Source: Rhodoferax sp. (lineage in GTDB: Bacteria > Pseudomonadota > Gammaproteobacteria > Burkholderiales > Burkholderiaceae_C). From it: a stretch of DNA of 42,825 nt. Each line of letters starts with the position of its first letter. The stretch's first letter is position 1. The notes under the pieces were generated by a model. That model ran no database searches, was not told where the DNA came from, and saw nothing but the letters and a program-made list of their open reading frames with translations. The stretch is taken from assembly GCF_028715765.1 (NCBI RefSeq), contig NZ_JAQURE010000026.1, forward strand, positions 1-42,825, given 5' to 3'. Positions 27,242 through 37,644 of this stretch are shown piece by piece. Made by a program: the position numbers and the translations under genes.

Positions 27242-30200
27242 ATGGCCTACACATACACCGAACGCAAGCGGATTCGTAAAAACTTTGGTACGCGCGACAG
27301 CGTGCTGGAGATTCCTTACCTGTTGCAAATGCAAAAGGATGCTTACACAGCATTTCTTCAGGCCGAAGTTGCGCCCAAAAAACGCACCGATGAAGGTTTG
27401 CAAGCCGCTTTTGACGCTGCTTTCCCCATCGTTTCACACAATGGTTTTGTGGAGATGAAGTACCTTGAGTACAACTTGGCTAAACCCGCATTTGACGTGC
27501 GTGAATGCCAAACCCGCGGGTTGACATTTGCATCTGCGGTGCGTGCCAAAGTGCAACTGATCATTTATGACCGTGAATCATCAACCACCCAAAACAAGGT
27601 GGTCAAAGAGGTCAAAGAGCAAGAGGTGTACATGGGTGAAGTGCCGCTCATGACTGACAAAGGCTCATTTGTGATCAACGGCACCGAGCGCGTGATCGTG
27701 AGCCAGTTGCATCGTTCACCTGGTGTGTTTTTTGAACACGACAAGGGTAAAACCCACAGCTCTGGCAAGTTGCTGTTTTCAGCACGGATCATCCCCTACC
27801 GTGGCTCATGGCTCGATTTTGAGTTTGACCCCAAGGACATTTTGTATTTCCGGGTTGACCGTCGCCGCAAAATGCCAGTGACCATTTTGCTCAAAGCCAT
27901 TGGTTTGAACAACGAGTCCATCCTGGCCAATTTCTTTGTCAATGACAACTTCCGTTTGATGGACAGTGGTGCGCAAATGGAGTTTGTGGCTGAGCGTCTG
28001 CGTGGCGAGGTGGCACGTTTTGACATCACCGACAAGAGCGGCAAAGTGGTGGTGGCTAAAGAAAAGCGCGTCACAGCACGTCATACTCGTGAATTGGAGC
28101 AATCGGGCACAACGCACATCTCGGTGCCAGAAGACTTTTTGATTGGTCGCGTGGTGGCGCGCAATGTGGTGGATGCTGACACTGGTGAAATTTTGGCCAA
28201 AGCCAACGAGGAGTTGACCGATGTGCTGATGAAAAAACTGCGCACTTCGGGTGTGCAGGAGTTGGCGTGCATCTACACCAATGAGTTGGATCAAGGTGCC
28301 TACATTTCACAAACATTGCGTACTGATGAAACGGTAGATGAGTTTGCTGCACGTGTGGCCATTTACCGCATGATGCGCCCAGGTGAACCCCCCACAGAAG
28401 ACGCAGTTCAAGCCTTGTTCCAGCGCCTGTTCTACAACCCTGACACCTATGACTTGTCGCGTGTGGGTCGGATGAAATTCAACGCCAAGATGGGACGGCC
28501 AGAGTCCACTGGTTTGATGGTGTTGTCCAACGAGGATATTTTGGCTGTGGTCAAAATCCTGGTTGATTTACGCAATGGTCATGGTCAGGTGGATGACATT
28601 GACCACTTGGGCAATCGCCGTGTGCGCTGTGTCGGTGAACTGGCCGAAAACCAGTACCGCATGGGATTGGCGCGCATTGAAAAAGCAGTGAAAGAGCGTC
28701 TGGGGCAGGCTGAGCAAGAGCCTTTGATGCCACATGACTTGATCAACAGCAAGCCCATATCTGCAGCACTCAAAGAGTTTTTTGGTGCGTCGCAGTTGTC
28801 GCAATTCATGGACCAGACCAACCCCTTGTCTGAGATCACGCACAAACGTCGCGTATCTGCCCTGGGCCCGGGTGGTTTGACGCGTGAACGTGCTGGCTTT
28901 GAAGTGCGTGACGTGCACGTGACCCACTACGGTCGCGTTTGCCCCATTGAAACACCGGAAGGTCCCAACATTGGCTTGATCAACTCATTGGCGTTGTATG
29001 CACGGTTGAATGACTACGGCTTTATTGAAACGCCTTACCGCCGCGTGGTTGATGGCAAGGTGACCATGGACATTGATTACCTCTCTGCCATTGAAGAAGG
29101 TAAATACGTCATCGCCCAAGCCAATGCAGCTTTGGACAAAAATGGCCTGTTGACCGGTGAACTGATTTCTGCCCGTGAAGCAGGTGAAACCGTGATGGTG
29201 ACGTCTGATCGCATTCAATACATGGATGTGTCACCCGCCCAGATCGTGTCAGTGGCCGCCTCGCTGGTGCCTTTTTTGGAGCACGATGACGCCAACCGCG
29301 CCTTGATGGGGGCCAACATGTCGCGTCAAGCTGTGCCGATCTTGCGACCTGAAAAGCCAATGGTTGGCACGGGCATTGAGCGCGTGGCAGCTGTGGACTC
29401 CGGCACGGTGGTCGTGGCTACCCGTGGTGGGGTGGTTGATTATGTGGATGCCAGCCGCGTGGTGATTCGTGTCAATGACAGCGAAGCCCTGGCCGGTGAG
29501 GTGGGTGTGGACATCTACAACCTCATCAAGTACCAGCGTTCCAACCAAAACACCAACATTCATCAGCGCCCAGTGGTCAAAAAAGGTGACCACTTGGCCA
29601 AAGGTGATGTGATTGCCGATGGCGCCTCGACAGACTTGGGTGAGTTGGCGTTGGGTCAAAACATGCTGATTGGCTTCATGACTTGGAACGGCTATAACTT
29701 CGAAGACTCGATTTTGATCAGCGAACGCGTGGTGGCTGAAGATCGCTACACCTCCATCCACATTGAAGAACTGGTGGTGATGGCGCGTGATACCAAGCTC
29801 GGTGCTGAAGAAATCACCCGCGACATTCCCAACTTGAGCGAGCAACAACTCAACCGTTTGGACGAGTCAGGCATCATTTATGTGGGCGCTGAAGTGCAAC
29901 CAGGCGACACCTTGGTGGGCAAAGTCACTCCCAAGGGTGAAACCACATTGACCCCTGAAGAAAAACTGCTGCGTGCCATCTTCGGCGAAAAAGCCAGCGA
30001 TGTGAAAGACACGTCGTTGCGCGTCGACCAAGGCTCACAAGGCACGGTGATTGACGTGCAAGTGTTCACCCGTGAAGGCATTCAGCGTGACCGCCGTGCT
30101 CAGCAAATCATTGACGACGAACTCAAACGTTTCCGTCTGGATTTGAACGATCAATTGCGCATTGTGGAAGCTGATGCATTTGACCGGATTGAAAAACTTC

Positions 30201-31354
30201 TGGTGGGCCGTGTCGCCAATGGCGGACCGCAAAAATTAGCCAAGGGCAGCAAGATTGACAAAGCCTATTTGGCTTCGGTTGAGAAGTTCCATTGGTTTGA
30301 TGTTCGCCCAGCAGAAGATGAGGTGTCTGCTCAACTCGAAAGCATCAAAAACTCATTGGAGCAAACCCGCCATAGTTTTGACCTCGCCTTTGAAGAAAAA
30401 CGCAAGAAACTCACCCAAGGTGATGATTTGCCAGCAGGCGTGTTGAAGATGGTGAAGGTGTATGTGGCCGTCAAACGCCATCTGCAACCCGGTGACAAAA
30501 TGGCTGGCCGCCACGGGAACAAGGGTGTGGTGTCCAAAATTGTGCCCATGGAAGACATGCCGCACATGGCCGATGGCACACCTTGTGACATTGTGTTGAA
30601 CCCCTTGGGTGTGCCGTCCCGGATGAACGTCGGGCAGGTGCTGGAAGTCCACTTGGGTTGGGCTGGCAAGGGCATCGGTCAGCGCATTGGAGACATGCTG
30701 CAACACGAGAGCCGCGTGGCGGAATTGCGCACTTTCCTTGACGAGGTGTACAACGCCACGGGTCGCAAAGAAGACTTGTCACAGCTCAGCGATGAGCAGC
30801 TGATTGAAATGTCACAGAATTTGACCTCGGGCATGCCTTTCGCTACCCCCGTGTTTGATGGTGCCTCCGAAGATGAAATTCGTGCCATGCTGAAGTTGGC
30901 CTACCCAGCTGACATTGCAGCAGCTAAGGGTTTGACGCCCACTCGCACCCAAGCGTATTTGTACGATGGCCGCACCGGGGATCGCTTTGAGCGTCCAGTC
31001 ACAGTGGGCTACATGCATTACCTGAAACTGCACCATTTGGTGGATGACAAAATGCACGCGCGCTCCACCGGCCCCTACAGCTTGGTCACGCAGCAACCTT
31101 TGGGTGGTAAAGCCCAGTTTGGTGGTCAACGCTTCGGTGAAATGGAAGTTTGGGCACTGGAGGCTTATGGCGCGTCGTACACGCTGCAGGAAATGCTTAC
31201 GGTCAAGTCGGATGACGTGCAAGGCCGAACCAAAGTCTATGAGAGCATCGTCAAAGGCGAGCACTCTATTGAGGCGGGTATGCCTGAATCGTTCAACGTG
31301 CTGGTCAAAGAAATTCGTTCTTTGGGCCTGGACATTGAGCTTGAGCGCTCCTAA
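27242..31354 (+). CDS. rpoB: RNA polymerase beta subunit
   Basis: The ATG at 27242 has GGAG seven bases upstream and gives the usual [16 protein letters not shown] start (1370 residues); TTG 27227 is rejected. The protein covers all beta domains: the rifampicin region ([20 protein letters not shown], then [12 protein letters not shown]), [34 protein letters not shown] with the conserved Lys of the active centre, and the C-terminal clamp segment ending in [12 protein letters not shown]. The rifampicin-region residues look wild-type (D in FMDQ, H in THKRR, S in SALGP). Confidence 0.99.
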   Translation: MAYTYTERKRIRKNFGTRDSVLEIPYLLQMQKDAYTAFLQAEVAPKKRTDEGLQAAFDAAFPIVSHNGFVEMKYLEYNLAKPAFDVRECQTRGLTFASAVRAKVQLIIYDRESSTTQNKVVKEVKEQEVYMGEVPLMTDKGSFVINGTERVIVSQLHRSPGVFFEHDKGKTHSSGKLLFSARIIPYRGSWLDFEFDPKDILYFRVDRRRKMPVTILLKAIGLNNESILANFFVNDNFRLMDSGAQMEFVAERLRGEVARFDITDKSGKVVVAKEKRVTARHTRELEQSGTTHISVPEDFLIGRVVARNVVDADTGEILAKANEELTDVLMKKLRTSGVQELACIYTNELDQGAYISQTLRTDETVDEFAARVAIYRMMRPGEPPTEDAVQALFQRLFYNPDTYDLSRVGRMKFNAKMGRPESTGLMVLSNEDILAVVKILVDLRNGHGQVDDIDHLGNRRVRCVGELAENQYRMGLARIEKAVKERLGQAEQEPLMPHDLINSKPISAALKEFFGASQLSQFMDQTNPLSEITHKRRVSALGPGGLTRERAGFEVRDVHVTHYGRVCPIETPEGPNIGLINSLALYARLNDYGFIETPYRRVVDGKVTMDIDYLSAIEEGKYVIAQANAALDKNGLLTGELISAREAGETVMVTSDRIQYMDVSPAQIVSVAASLVPFLEHDDANRALMGANMSRQAVPILRPEKPMVGTGIERVAAVDSGTVVVATRGGVVDYVDASRVVIRVNDSEALAGEVGVDIYNLIKYQRSNQNTNIHQRPVVKKGDHLAKGDVIADGASTDLGELALGQNMLIGFMTWNGYNFEDSILISERVVAEDRYTSIHIEELVVMARDTKLGAEEITRDIPNLSEQQLNRLDESGIIYVGAEVQPGDTLVGKVTPKGETTLTPEEKLLRAIFGEKASDVKDTSLRVDQGSQGTVIDVQVFTREGIQRDRRAQQIIDDELKRFRLDLNDQLRIVEADAFDRIEKLLVGRVANGGPQKLAKGSKIDKAYLASVEKFHWFDVRPAEDEVSAQLESIKNSLEQTRHSFDLAFEEKRKKLTQGDDLPAGVLKMVKVYVAVKRHLQPGDKMAGRHGNKGVVSKIVPMEDMPHMADGTPCDIVLNPLGVPSRMNVGQVLEVHLGWAGKGIGQRIGDMLQHESRVAELRTFLDEVYNATGRKEDLSQLSDEQLIEMSQNLTSGMPFATPVFDGASEDEIRAMLKLAYPADIAAAKGLTPTRTQAYLYDGRTGDRFERPVTVGYMHYLKLHHLVDDKMHARSTGPYSLVTQQPLGGKAQFGGQRFGEMEVWALEAYGASYTLQEMLTVKSDDVQGRTKVYESIVKGEHSIEAGMPESFNVLVKEIRSLGLDIELERS

Positions 31355-31374
31355 TTGCTTGAAAAAGCTTTGCT

Positions 31375-31412
31375 GGGCAACAACCACTGCGAGCCATCGC
31401 TGGGTGTTGCCC
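31375..31412 (+). promoter_or_regulatory. Hairpin between rpoB and rpoC
   Basis: GGGCAACA (31375-31382) pairs with TGTTGCCC (31405-31412) across a 22-nt loop. No T-run follows. It lies 26 nt before the rpoC ATG, outside the AAGGA ribosome-binding site. Confidence 0.45.
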
Positions 31413-31438
31413 TCAACTAAACAAAAGGATTAACAGTC

Positions 31439-34400
31439 ATGAAATCGTTACTCGACCTGTTCAAGCAATTCACGCCTGATGAGCATTTTGATGCCATCAC
31501 CATCGGCATGGCTTCGCCCGAAAAAATTCGGTCTTGGTCATTTGGTGAAGTCAAAAAACCCGAGACCATCAACTACCGCACGTTCAAGCCTGAGCGCGAT
31601 GGTCTGTTTTGCGCCAAGATCTTTGGCCCCATCAAAGACTACGAATGCCTGTGTGGTAAATACAAACGCCTCAAACACCGCGGCGTGATTTGCGAAAAGT
31701 GTGGTGTTGAAGTCACCCAGACCAAAGTGCGTCGTGAACGCATGGGTCACATTGACCTGGCTGCACCCTGCGCCCACATCTGGTTTTTGAAGTCATTGCC
31801 CAGCCGTTTGGGTTTGGTGCTTGACATGACGCTGCGCGACATTGAACGCGTGTTGTATTTTGAAGCCTATGTGGTGACCGACCCTGGCATGACGCCGCTG
31901 AAACCGTACAGCATCATGTCTGAAGACGACTTTGATGCCAAGTTCAAAGAGTATGGTGACGAATTCCAAGCCAAGATGGGCGCTGAAGGCGTCAAGGATT
32001 TGCTGCAAAACCTGGACATTGACAGCGAAATCGAGAAGCTGCGCAATGACCCCAGTGGTTCCGAGCTGAAGATCAAAAAGAACACCAAGCGCCTCAAACT
32101 GCTTGAAGCATTCAAAAAATCAGGCATCAAGCCTGAGTGGATGGTGCTCGATGTGCTGCCGGTGTTGCCGCCCGATCTGCGTCCGTTGGTGCCGCTGGAC
32201 GGGGGTCGTTTTGCGACCTCTGACCTGAATGACCTGTACCGCCGTGTGATCAACCGCAACAGCCGTCTGCGCCGTTTGCTGGAACTCAAAGCGCCTGAAA
32301 TCATTGCTCGCAACGAAAAGCGCATGTTGCAAGAAGCCGTTGACTCGCTGCTGGACAACGGTCGCCGCGGCAAAGCCATGACCGGTGCCAACAAGCGTGC
32401 CCTGAAGTCTTTGGCCGACATGATCAAAGGAAAGGGCGGCCGGTTCCGTCAAAACTTGCTGGGCAAGCGCGTGGATTACTCTGGTCGTTCAGTCATTACC
32501 GTGGGGCCAACCCTCAAGCTGCACCAATGTGGTTTGCCCAAGTTGATGGCGCTGGAGTTGTTCAAGCCGTTCATCTTTGCCCGTCTCGAAGCCATGGGCA
32601 TTGCCACCACCATCAAAGCTGCCAAGAAAGAGGTCGAATCTGGCACACCTGTGGTGTGGGACATCTTGGAAGAGGTGATTCGTGAACATCCGGTCATGCT
32701 CAACCGTGCGCCTACGCTGCACCGGCTGGGCATTCAGGCCTTTGAGCCCATTTTGATTGAAGGCAAAGCCATTCAGTTGCACCCGCTGGTGTGTGCCGCA
32801 TTCAATGCCGACTTTGACGGTGACCAAATGGCGGTTCACGTGCCGTTGTCTGTTGAAGCGCAAATGGAAGCCCGCACCTTGATGCTGGCCTCCAACAACG
32901 TGCTGTTCCCCTCCAATGGCGAACCATCCATCGTGCCGTCTCAAGACGTGGTCTTGGGCTTGTACTACACCACACGTGAAAAGATCAACGGCAAGGGCGA
33001 AGGCCTGATTTTCTCGGACGTAGGGGAAGTGCAGCGTGCCTTTGACGCGGGCGAAGTCGAGATGCACAGCCGCATCAACGTGCGCCTGACCGAATACAGC
33101 AAAAACAAGGAAACCGGTGAGTTGGTGCCTTCGACCAAGCTGTGGGAAACCACTGCCGGACGCGCTTTGTTGTCTGAAATCTTGCCCAAGGGTTTGCCTT
33201 TTGCCAACATCAATAAGGCATTGAAGAAGAAAGAAATCCCCAAGCTCATCAATGTCTCGTTCCGCAAATGTGGGTTGAAAGAAACCGTGGTGTTTGCAGA
33301 CAAGTTGCTGCAATATGGTTTCAGACTGGCCACGCGTGCCGGTATCTCCATTTCGATTGAAGACATGCTGGTGCCCACTGAAAAGCCAAGCATCATTGAG
33401 CATGCAGAAAAAGAAGTCAGAGAAATTGCGCAGCAATACACCTCTGGTCTGGTGACCGCCGGTGAGCGCTACAACAAGGTGGTGGACATCTGGGGCAAGG
33501 CGGGTGACGAAGTCTCCAAAGTGATGATGGGTCAGCTGTCCAAAGAAACTGTGATCGATCGCCATGGCAATTTGGTGCCGCAAGAGTCATTCAACTCCAT
33601 CTACATGATGGCGGACTCTGGTGCGCGCGGTTCTGCCGCCCAGATTCGTCAGGTGGCCGGAATGCGTGGCTTGATGGCCAAGCCCGACGGCTCCATCATC
33701 GAGACACCTATCACCGCCAACTTCCGTGAGGGTTTGAACGTGCTGGAGTACTTCATCTCCACCCACGGTGCGCGTAAAGGTCTGGCCGACACGGCGTTGA
33801 AAACAGCCAACTCAGGTTACTTGACCCGGCGTCTGGTGGATGTGACGCAAGACTTGGTGGTCACTGAGCAAGATTGCGGCACCCACAGTGGTTATTTGAT
33901 GCGCGCCATTGTCGAAGGTGGTGAAACCATTGAATCGTTGCGCGACCGCATCTTGGGTCGCACCACGGCAGACGATGTGTTGCACCCAGAAAACCAGTCG
34001 GTGCTGGCAGTGGCTGGCAGCATGCTGGATGAAGACTTGATTGATGAACTTGAAGCTGCGGGCGTGGACGAGGTCAAAGTGCGCACCGCCCTGACTTGTG
34101 AAACCCGCTTTGGTATTTGTGCCAAGTGTTATGGCCGCGACCTCGGTCGTGGTGGGTTGGTCAATGGTGGTGAAGCCGTGGGTGTGATTGCTGCGCAATC
34201 CATCGGTGAGCCAGGTACCCAGCTGACCATGCGTACGTTCCACATTGGTGGTGCAGCCTCTCGTGCGGCCATTGCATCCAGCGTGGAAGCCAAGTCCAAC
34301 GGTGTGATCGGCTTCAATGCCACTATGCGTTATGTGACCAACGGCAAAGGCGAACTGGTGGTGATTTCTCGTTCTGGCGAAGTCGTGATTCACGACGAGC

Positions 34401-35653
34401 ATGGCCGCGAGCGCGAGCGTCATAAAGTGCCTTACGGTGCGATTTTGACCATCAAGGCCGACCAAACCATCAAGTCCGGCACCATTTTGGCCAACTGGGA
34501 CCCCTTGACTCGCCCCATCATCACCGAATACGCTGGCAAGGCCTTGTTTGAGAATGTGGTTGAAGGCTTGACCGTTGCCAAACAAGTCGATGAGGTGACA
34601 GGTTTGTCTACGTTGGTGGTGATTGACCCCAAACACCGTGGCTCTGCCAAGGTGGTTCGCCCCATCGTCAAGTTGATCGATGCTGCGGGTAACGAAGTCA
34701 AAATTCCAGGCACAGACCATTCTGTGACGATTGGTTTCCCGATTGGTGCCTTGGTGCAAGTGCGCGACGGCATGGATGTGGGCCCCGGCGAAGTTTTGGC
34801 ACGTATTCCTGTTGAAGGCCAAAAAACCCGCGACATTACCGGTGGTTTGCCACGTGTGGCGGAGCTCTTTGAGGCGCGTTCACCCAAAGACAAGGGCGTG
34901 CTGGCCGAGATGACTGGCACCATTTCTTTTGGCAAGGAAACCAAAGGCAAGATTCGCCTGCAGATCACCGACCCCGAAGGCAAAGTTTGGGAAGAACTCG
35001 TGCCCAAAGAAAAGAACATCTTGGTGCACGAAGGCCAGATCGTCAACAAGGGCGAAGTGGTGGTGGACGGCCCTGCCGACCCGCAAGACATCTTGCGCTT
35101 GCTGGGTGCCGAAGAGTTGGCACGCTACATCGTGGACGAGGTGCAAGACGTGTACCGCTTGCAAGGTGTGAAGATCAATGACAAACACATTGAAGTGATC
35201 GTTCGCCAAATGCTGCGTCGTGTGGTGGTTGAAAACGCTGGAGACTCCACTTACATCAATGGCGAGCAGGTGGAGCGTTCTGAAATGCTCAACACCAATG
35301 ATGCATTGCGTGCTGAAGGCAAGGTGCCCGCCACCTTCACCAACTTGCTGCTGGGTATCACCAAAGCCTCTTTGTCGACGGACAGTTTCATCAGTGCAGC
35401 TTCCTTCCAGGAAACCACCCGCGTGCTGACCGAAGCGGCCATCATGGGCAAGCGTGACAGCTTGCGCGGCTTGAAGGAGAACGTGATTGTGGGTCGCTTG
35501 ATCCCGGCTGGCACAGGCTTGGCTTACCATGACGCACGCAAAATTCGTGAAAACATGGATGACGCTGAGCGCCGCGCCATTGCCGAAGCTGAAGCTGCCG
35601 AGTTGGCCAGCGAAAGTGACGAAGCGCAAAACGAGGATGTGGCCGCAGAGTGA
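31439..35653 (+). CDS. rpoC: RNA polymerase beta' subunit
   Basis: The 1404-residue catalytic subunit begins [20 protein letters not shown]. Visible landmarks: the N-terminal zinc site ([19 protein letters not shown]), the catalytic Mg site [15 protein letters not shown] (about 32799-32840), the bridge-helix/trigger region ([20 protein letters not shown], then [14 protein letters not shown]) and the second zinc site ([20 protein letters not shown]). The acidic C-terminal tail is poorly conserved. AAAAGGA precedes the ATG. It is followed immediately by a terminator formed by a dispersed repeat. Confidence 0.99.
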   Translation: MKSLLDLFKQFTPDEHFDAITIGMASPEKIRSWSFGEVKKPETINYRTFKPERDGLFCAKIFGPIKDYECLCGKYKRLKHRGVICEKCGVEVTQTKVRRERMGHIDLAAPCAHIWFLKSLPSRLGLVLDMTLRDIERVLYFEAYVVTDPGMTPLKPYSIMSEDDFDAKFKEYGDEFQAKMGAEGVKDLLQNLDIDSEIEKLRNDPSGSELKIKKNTKRLKLLEAFKKSGIKPEWMVLDVLPVLPPDLRPLVPLDGGRFATSDLNDLYRRVINRNSRLRRLLELKAPEIIARNEKRMLQEAVDSLLDNGRRGKAMTGANKRALKSLADMIKGKGGRFRQNLLGKRVDYSGRSVITVGPTLKLHQCGLPKLMALELFKPFIFARLEAMGIATTIKAAKKEVESGTPVVWDILEEVIREHPVMLNRAPTLHRLGIQAFEPILIEGKAIQLHPLVCAAFNADFDGDQMAVHVPLSVEAQMEARTLMLASNNVLFPSNGEPSIVPSQDVVLGLYYTTREKINGKGEGLIFSDVGEVQRAFDAGEVEMHSRINVRLTEYSKNKETGELVPSTKLWETTAGRALLSEILPKGLPFANINKALKKKEIPKLINVSFRKCGLKETVVFADKLLQYGFRLATRAGISISIEDMLVPTEKPSIIEHAEKEVREIAQQYTSGLVTAGERYNKVVDIWGKAGDEVSKVMMGQLSKETVIDRHGNLVPQESFNSIYMMADSGARGSAAQIRQVAGMRGLMAKPDGSIIETPITANFREGLNVLEYFISTHGARKGLADTALKTANSGYLTRRLVDVTQDLVVTEQDCGTHSGYLMRAIVEGGETIESLRDRILGRTTADDVLHPENQSVLAVAGSMLDEDLIDELEAAGVDEVKVRTALTCETRFGICAKCYGRDLGRGGLVNGGEAVGVIAAQSIGEPGTQLTMRTFHIGGAASRAAIASSVEAKSNGVIGFNATMRYVTNGKGELVVISRSGEVVIHDEHGRERERHKVPYGAILTIKADQTIKSGTILANWDPLTRPIITEYAGKALFENVVEGLTVAKQVDEVTGLSTLVVIDPKHRGSAKVVRPIVKLIDAAGNEVKIPGTDHSVTIGFPIGALVQVRDGMDVGPGEVLARIPVEGQKTRDITGGLPRVAELFEARSPKDKGVLAEMTGTISFGKETKGKIRLQITDPEGKVWEELVPKEKNILVHEGQIVNKGEVVVDGPADPQDILRLLGAEELARYIVDEVQDVYRLQGVKINDKHIEVIVRQMLRRVVVENAGDSTYINGEQVERSEMLNTNDALRAEGKVPATFTNLLLGITKASLSTDSFISAASFQETTRVLTEAAIMGKRDSLRGLKENVIVGRLIPAGTGLAYHDARKIRENMDDAERRAIAEAEAAELASESDEAQNEDVAAE

Positions 35654-35663
35654 GTTGATTGAT

Positions 35664-35709
35664 ATTAAATAAATAGCGCCTCACGCTCTATTCATAAGGG
35701 CTTGAGGCG
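35664..35709 (+). repeat. Dispersed repeat, copy E (after rpoC)
   Basis: TTAAATAAATAGCGCCTCAC, GCTCTATTCATAAGGGC, TTGAGGCG: the same layout as copy A. Here CGCCTCA and TGAGGCG pair and are followed by six T, so the copy acts as the rpoC terminator. Confidence 0.75.
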
Positions 35710-35715
35710 TTTTTT
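35677..35715 (+). terminator. Intrinsic terminator of the rpoBC operon
   Basis: CGCCTCA (35677-35683) pairs with TGAGGCG (35703-35709), loop of 19 nt that can fold further, followed by TTTTTT (35710-35715). It lies 23 nt after the rpoC stop and coincides with repeat copy E. Confidence 0.75.
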
Positions 35716-35735
35716 ATGTATATTTTTTGATTCAA

Positions 35736-37058
35736 ATGAATTCCCATTTGGCACCACCGCTTTGGCGGCAATTGCAAGCCACCGCTCACGTGATCTTGTC
35801 GATCAGGCGTGGCCAGTCGGGCACTGCTGCGCTGGACGCTGTGGCGGCGCCCTTGCGTGCGGGTGTTCAGTCTTTGAGTTTTGCTGTGTTGCGCACGCTT
35901 GGGCGCGCTCAAGCGCTGCGTCAGTTGCTGGCACCCAAGTCACCACCCGCGGCGGCAGATGCTTTGCTGTGCACTGCCTTGGCGCTGTTGTGCCCCAGTG
36001 AAGATGCGCCCTATGATGATTTCACGTTGGTGAATCAGGCCATTGAGGCAGCCAAGAAAACACCAGCCATCAAACCACAAGCGGCCTTCATCAATGCGTG
36101 TTTGAGGCGGTTTTTGCGTGAGCGATCGACCTTGATGGCTCACACCGAGCACGATGTGGCTGCCCGTTGGAACCACCCTGCTTGGTGGATTGAGCGGCTC
36201 CAAAAAGATTGGCCAGACCACTGGCAGGCGCTGCTGGCTGCAAACAACCGCCAAGGGCCGCTGACACTGCGCGTCAACCCCCGCAAAGTCAGTCGCGATG
36301 CCTATTTGACGCAATTGCAGTCCGCGGGCATCGCTGCCATTCCCGTTGGGCAGTTTGGTGTGGAGCTCAGTGGCTCCGTGGTCGTTCAATCGCTGCCAGG
36401 TTTTTCGCAAGGCTGGGTGTCGGTGCAAGACGCAGCCGCACAGTGTGCGGCTCCCTTGCTGTTGTCTGGGTTGTCTCAGCGGGGTGGCTTGCGGGTGCTG
36501 GATGCCTGCGCTGCGCCGGGTGGCAAGACGGCTCATTTGCTGGAATTGGCTGATGTGTCGGTGCTGGCGCTGGATGTAGATGCAAACCGAGTGGCGCGCA
36601 TTCACCAAAATTTAGAGCGGCTCCAGCTTGCTGCGCAAACCCAAGTGGGGGATGCGGCGGATGTTCAGTCGTGGTGGAATGGCGTTCCTTTTGATGCCAT
36701 TTTGTTGGATGCCCCTTGTTCGGCCTCTGGCATCGTGCGGCGCCATCCAGATATTCGTTGGCTACGCCGCCCCACAGACATTGCCCAACTCGCTGCCACG
36801 CAGTCCAAATTGCTGAAGGCGCTTTGGACGGTGTTGGCGCCTGGGGGCAGGTTGCTTTATTGCACTTGTTCCGTATTCAAAGAAGAGGGGGAGTGGCAAA
36901 TTCAGGCATTTCTTGCCAGCCATAGCACTGCCAAATGGTTGCCCACACCGGGTCATATGATGCCGGGTGCAGTGACACCCAATCGCTTGTTTATGGACGC
37001 GCCACTCGGTGACCATGATGGTTTTTTCTACGCCTTGCTCGAAAAAGAAGCTGCCTGA
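35736..37058 (+). CDS. rsmB: 16S rRNA (cytosine-967-C5)-methyltransferase RsmB
   Basis: RsmB methylates C967 of 16S rRNA using SAM. ATG 35736 (MNSHLAPPLW, 440 residues) is preferred to TTG 35727; neither has a ribosome-binding site. An N-terminal NusB-like RNA-binding domain (about 1-140) precedes the methyltransferase domain with SAM motif VLDACAAPGGKTAHLLE, acidic LALDVDANRV, the first Cys in LLDAPCSASGIVRRHPDIRW and the catalytic Cys in LLYCTCSVFKEEGE. The gene starts about 20 nt after the rpoC terminator, leaving little space for its own promoter. Its end overlaps the DUF4390 gene. Confidence 0.95.
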   Translation: MNSHLAPPLWRQLQATAHVILSIRRGQSGTAALDAVAAPLRAGVQSLSFAVLRTLGRAQALRQLLAPKSPPAAADALLCTALALLCPSEDAPYDDFTLVNQAIEAAKKTPAIKPQAAFINACLRRFLRERSTLMAHTEHDVAARWNHPAWWIERLQKDWPDHWQALLAANNRQGPLTLRVNPRKVSRDAYLTQLQSAGIAAIPVGQFGVELSGSVVVQSLPGFSQGWVSVQDAAAQCAAPLLLSGLSQRGGLRVLDACAAPGGKTAHLLELADVSVLALDVDANRVARIHQNLERLQLAAQTQVGDAADVQSWWNGVPFDAILLDAPCSASGIVRRHPDIRWLRRPTDIAQLAATQSKLLKALWTVLAPGGRLLYCTCSVFKEEGEWQIQAFLASHSTAKWLPTPGHMMPGAVTPNRLFMDAPLGDHDGFFYALLEKEAA

Positions 37059-37644
37059 CTGGGTGGCTTGGCTTTTGGTAGCTTTGTGCTGCTGGCTGCT
37101 GCCCAGTGCTGGCATGGCGCAAAGTGTTTCAATTCCGAGTCTGAAGTTGGAGCACAACGAAGAGGGTTTGTGGTTGTCGACCGCGCTCAAGTTTGAGTTG
37201 CCAACGGTTGTGGAAGATGCTTTGCTGAAGGGCATCCCTGTGCATTTTGTCTCTGAAGTGGATGTGGTTCGTGAACGCTGGTATTGGCTTAACAAAAAAG
37301 TCAGCAGTGTTCAGCGCTACCAGCGTTTGAGCTATCACCCCCTGACGCGCCGCTGGCGGCTGAATGTGAACGCTGGGGCGGTCACTGAGACTGAGCAAGG
37401 CCTCACACTGAATCAGAATTTTGACAACTTGCAAGATGCGCTCAATGCGGTTCAGCGTCTTTCGCATTGGCGCATTGCCGAGGCCAGTCAGCTTGAGGCT
37501 GGTGTCACCTATGGGGTGCAATTTCGGTTCAATCTAGATGTCACGCAACTGCCCAGACCTTTGCAAATTGGTACCTTGGGTCAATCAGATTGGCAAATCT
37601 CCTTGTCGTCAACCCAGGCTTTTACGGCTGATGTGCGGCCATGA
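37015..37644 (+). CDS. DUF4390 family exported protein
   Basis: The start may be ATG 37015 or 37018 (GTG 37009 also possible); all lie inside the end of rsmB. About 209 residues, with an N-terminal hydrophobic segment (WVAWLLVALCCWLLPSAGMA) that looks like a signal peptide cleaved at MAQ-S. The remainder is beta-rich: LSTALKFELPTVVEDALLKG and RYQRLSYHPLTRRWRLNV match the DUF4390 family as I recall it. In Burkholderiales it is typically found between rsmB and the NtrY-like kinase, as here. Function unknown, probably periplasmic. ATGA overlap with the kinase gene. Confidence 0.82.
   Translation: MMVFSTPCSKKKLPDWVAWLLVALCCWLLPSAGMAQSVSIPSLKLEHNEEGLWLSTALKFELPTVVEDALLKGIPVHFVSEVDVVRERWYWLNKKVSSVQRYQRLSYHPLTRRWRLNVNAGAVTETEQGLTLNQNFDNLQDALNAVQRLSHWRIAEASQLEAGVTYGVQFRFNLDVTQLPRPLQIGTLGQSDWQISLSSTQAFTADVRP

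Noticed and set aside
33812..34822. A 336-codon minus-strand ORF opposite rpoC, and a 364-codon one at 32489-33583
   Set aside because: Both mirror rpoC codons, are His/Asn/Gln-rich, and have no recognisable domain.
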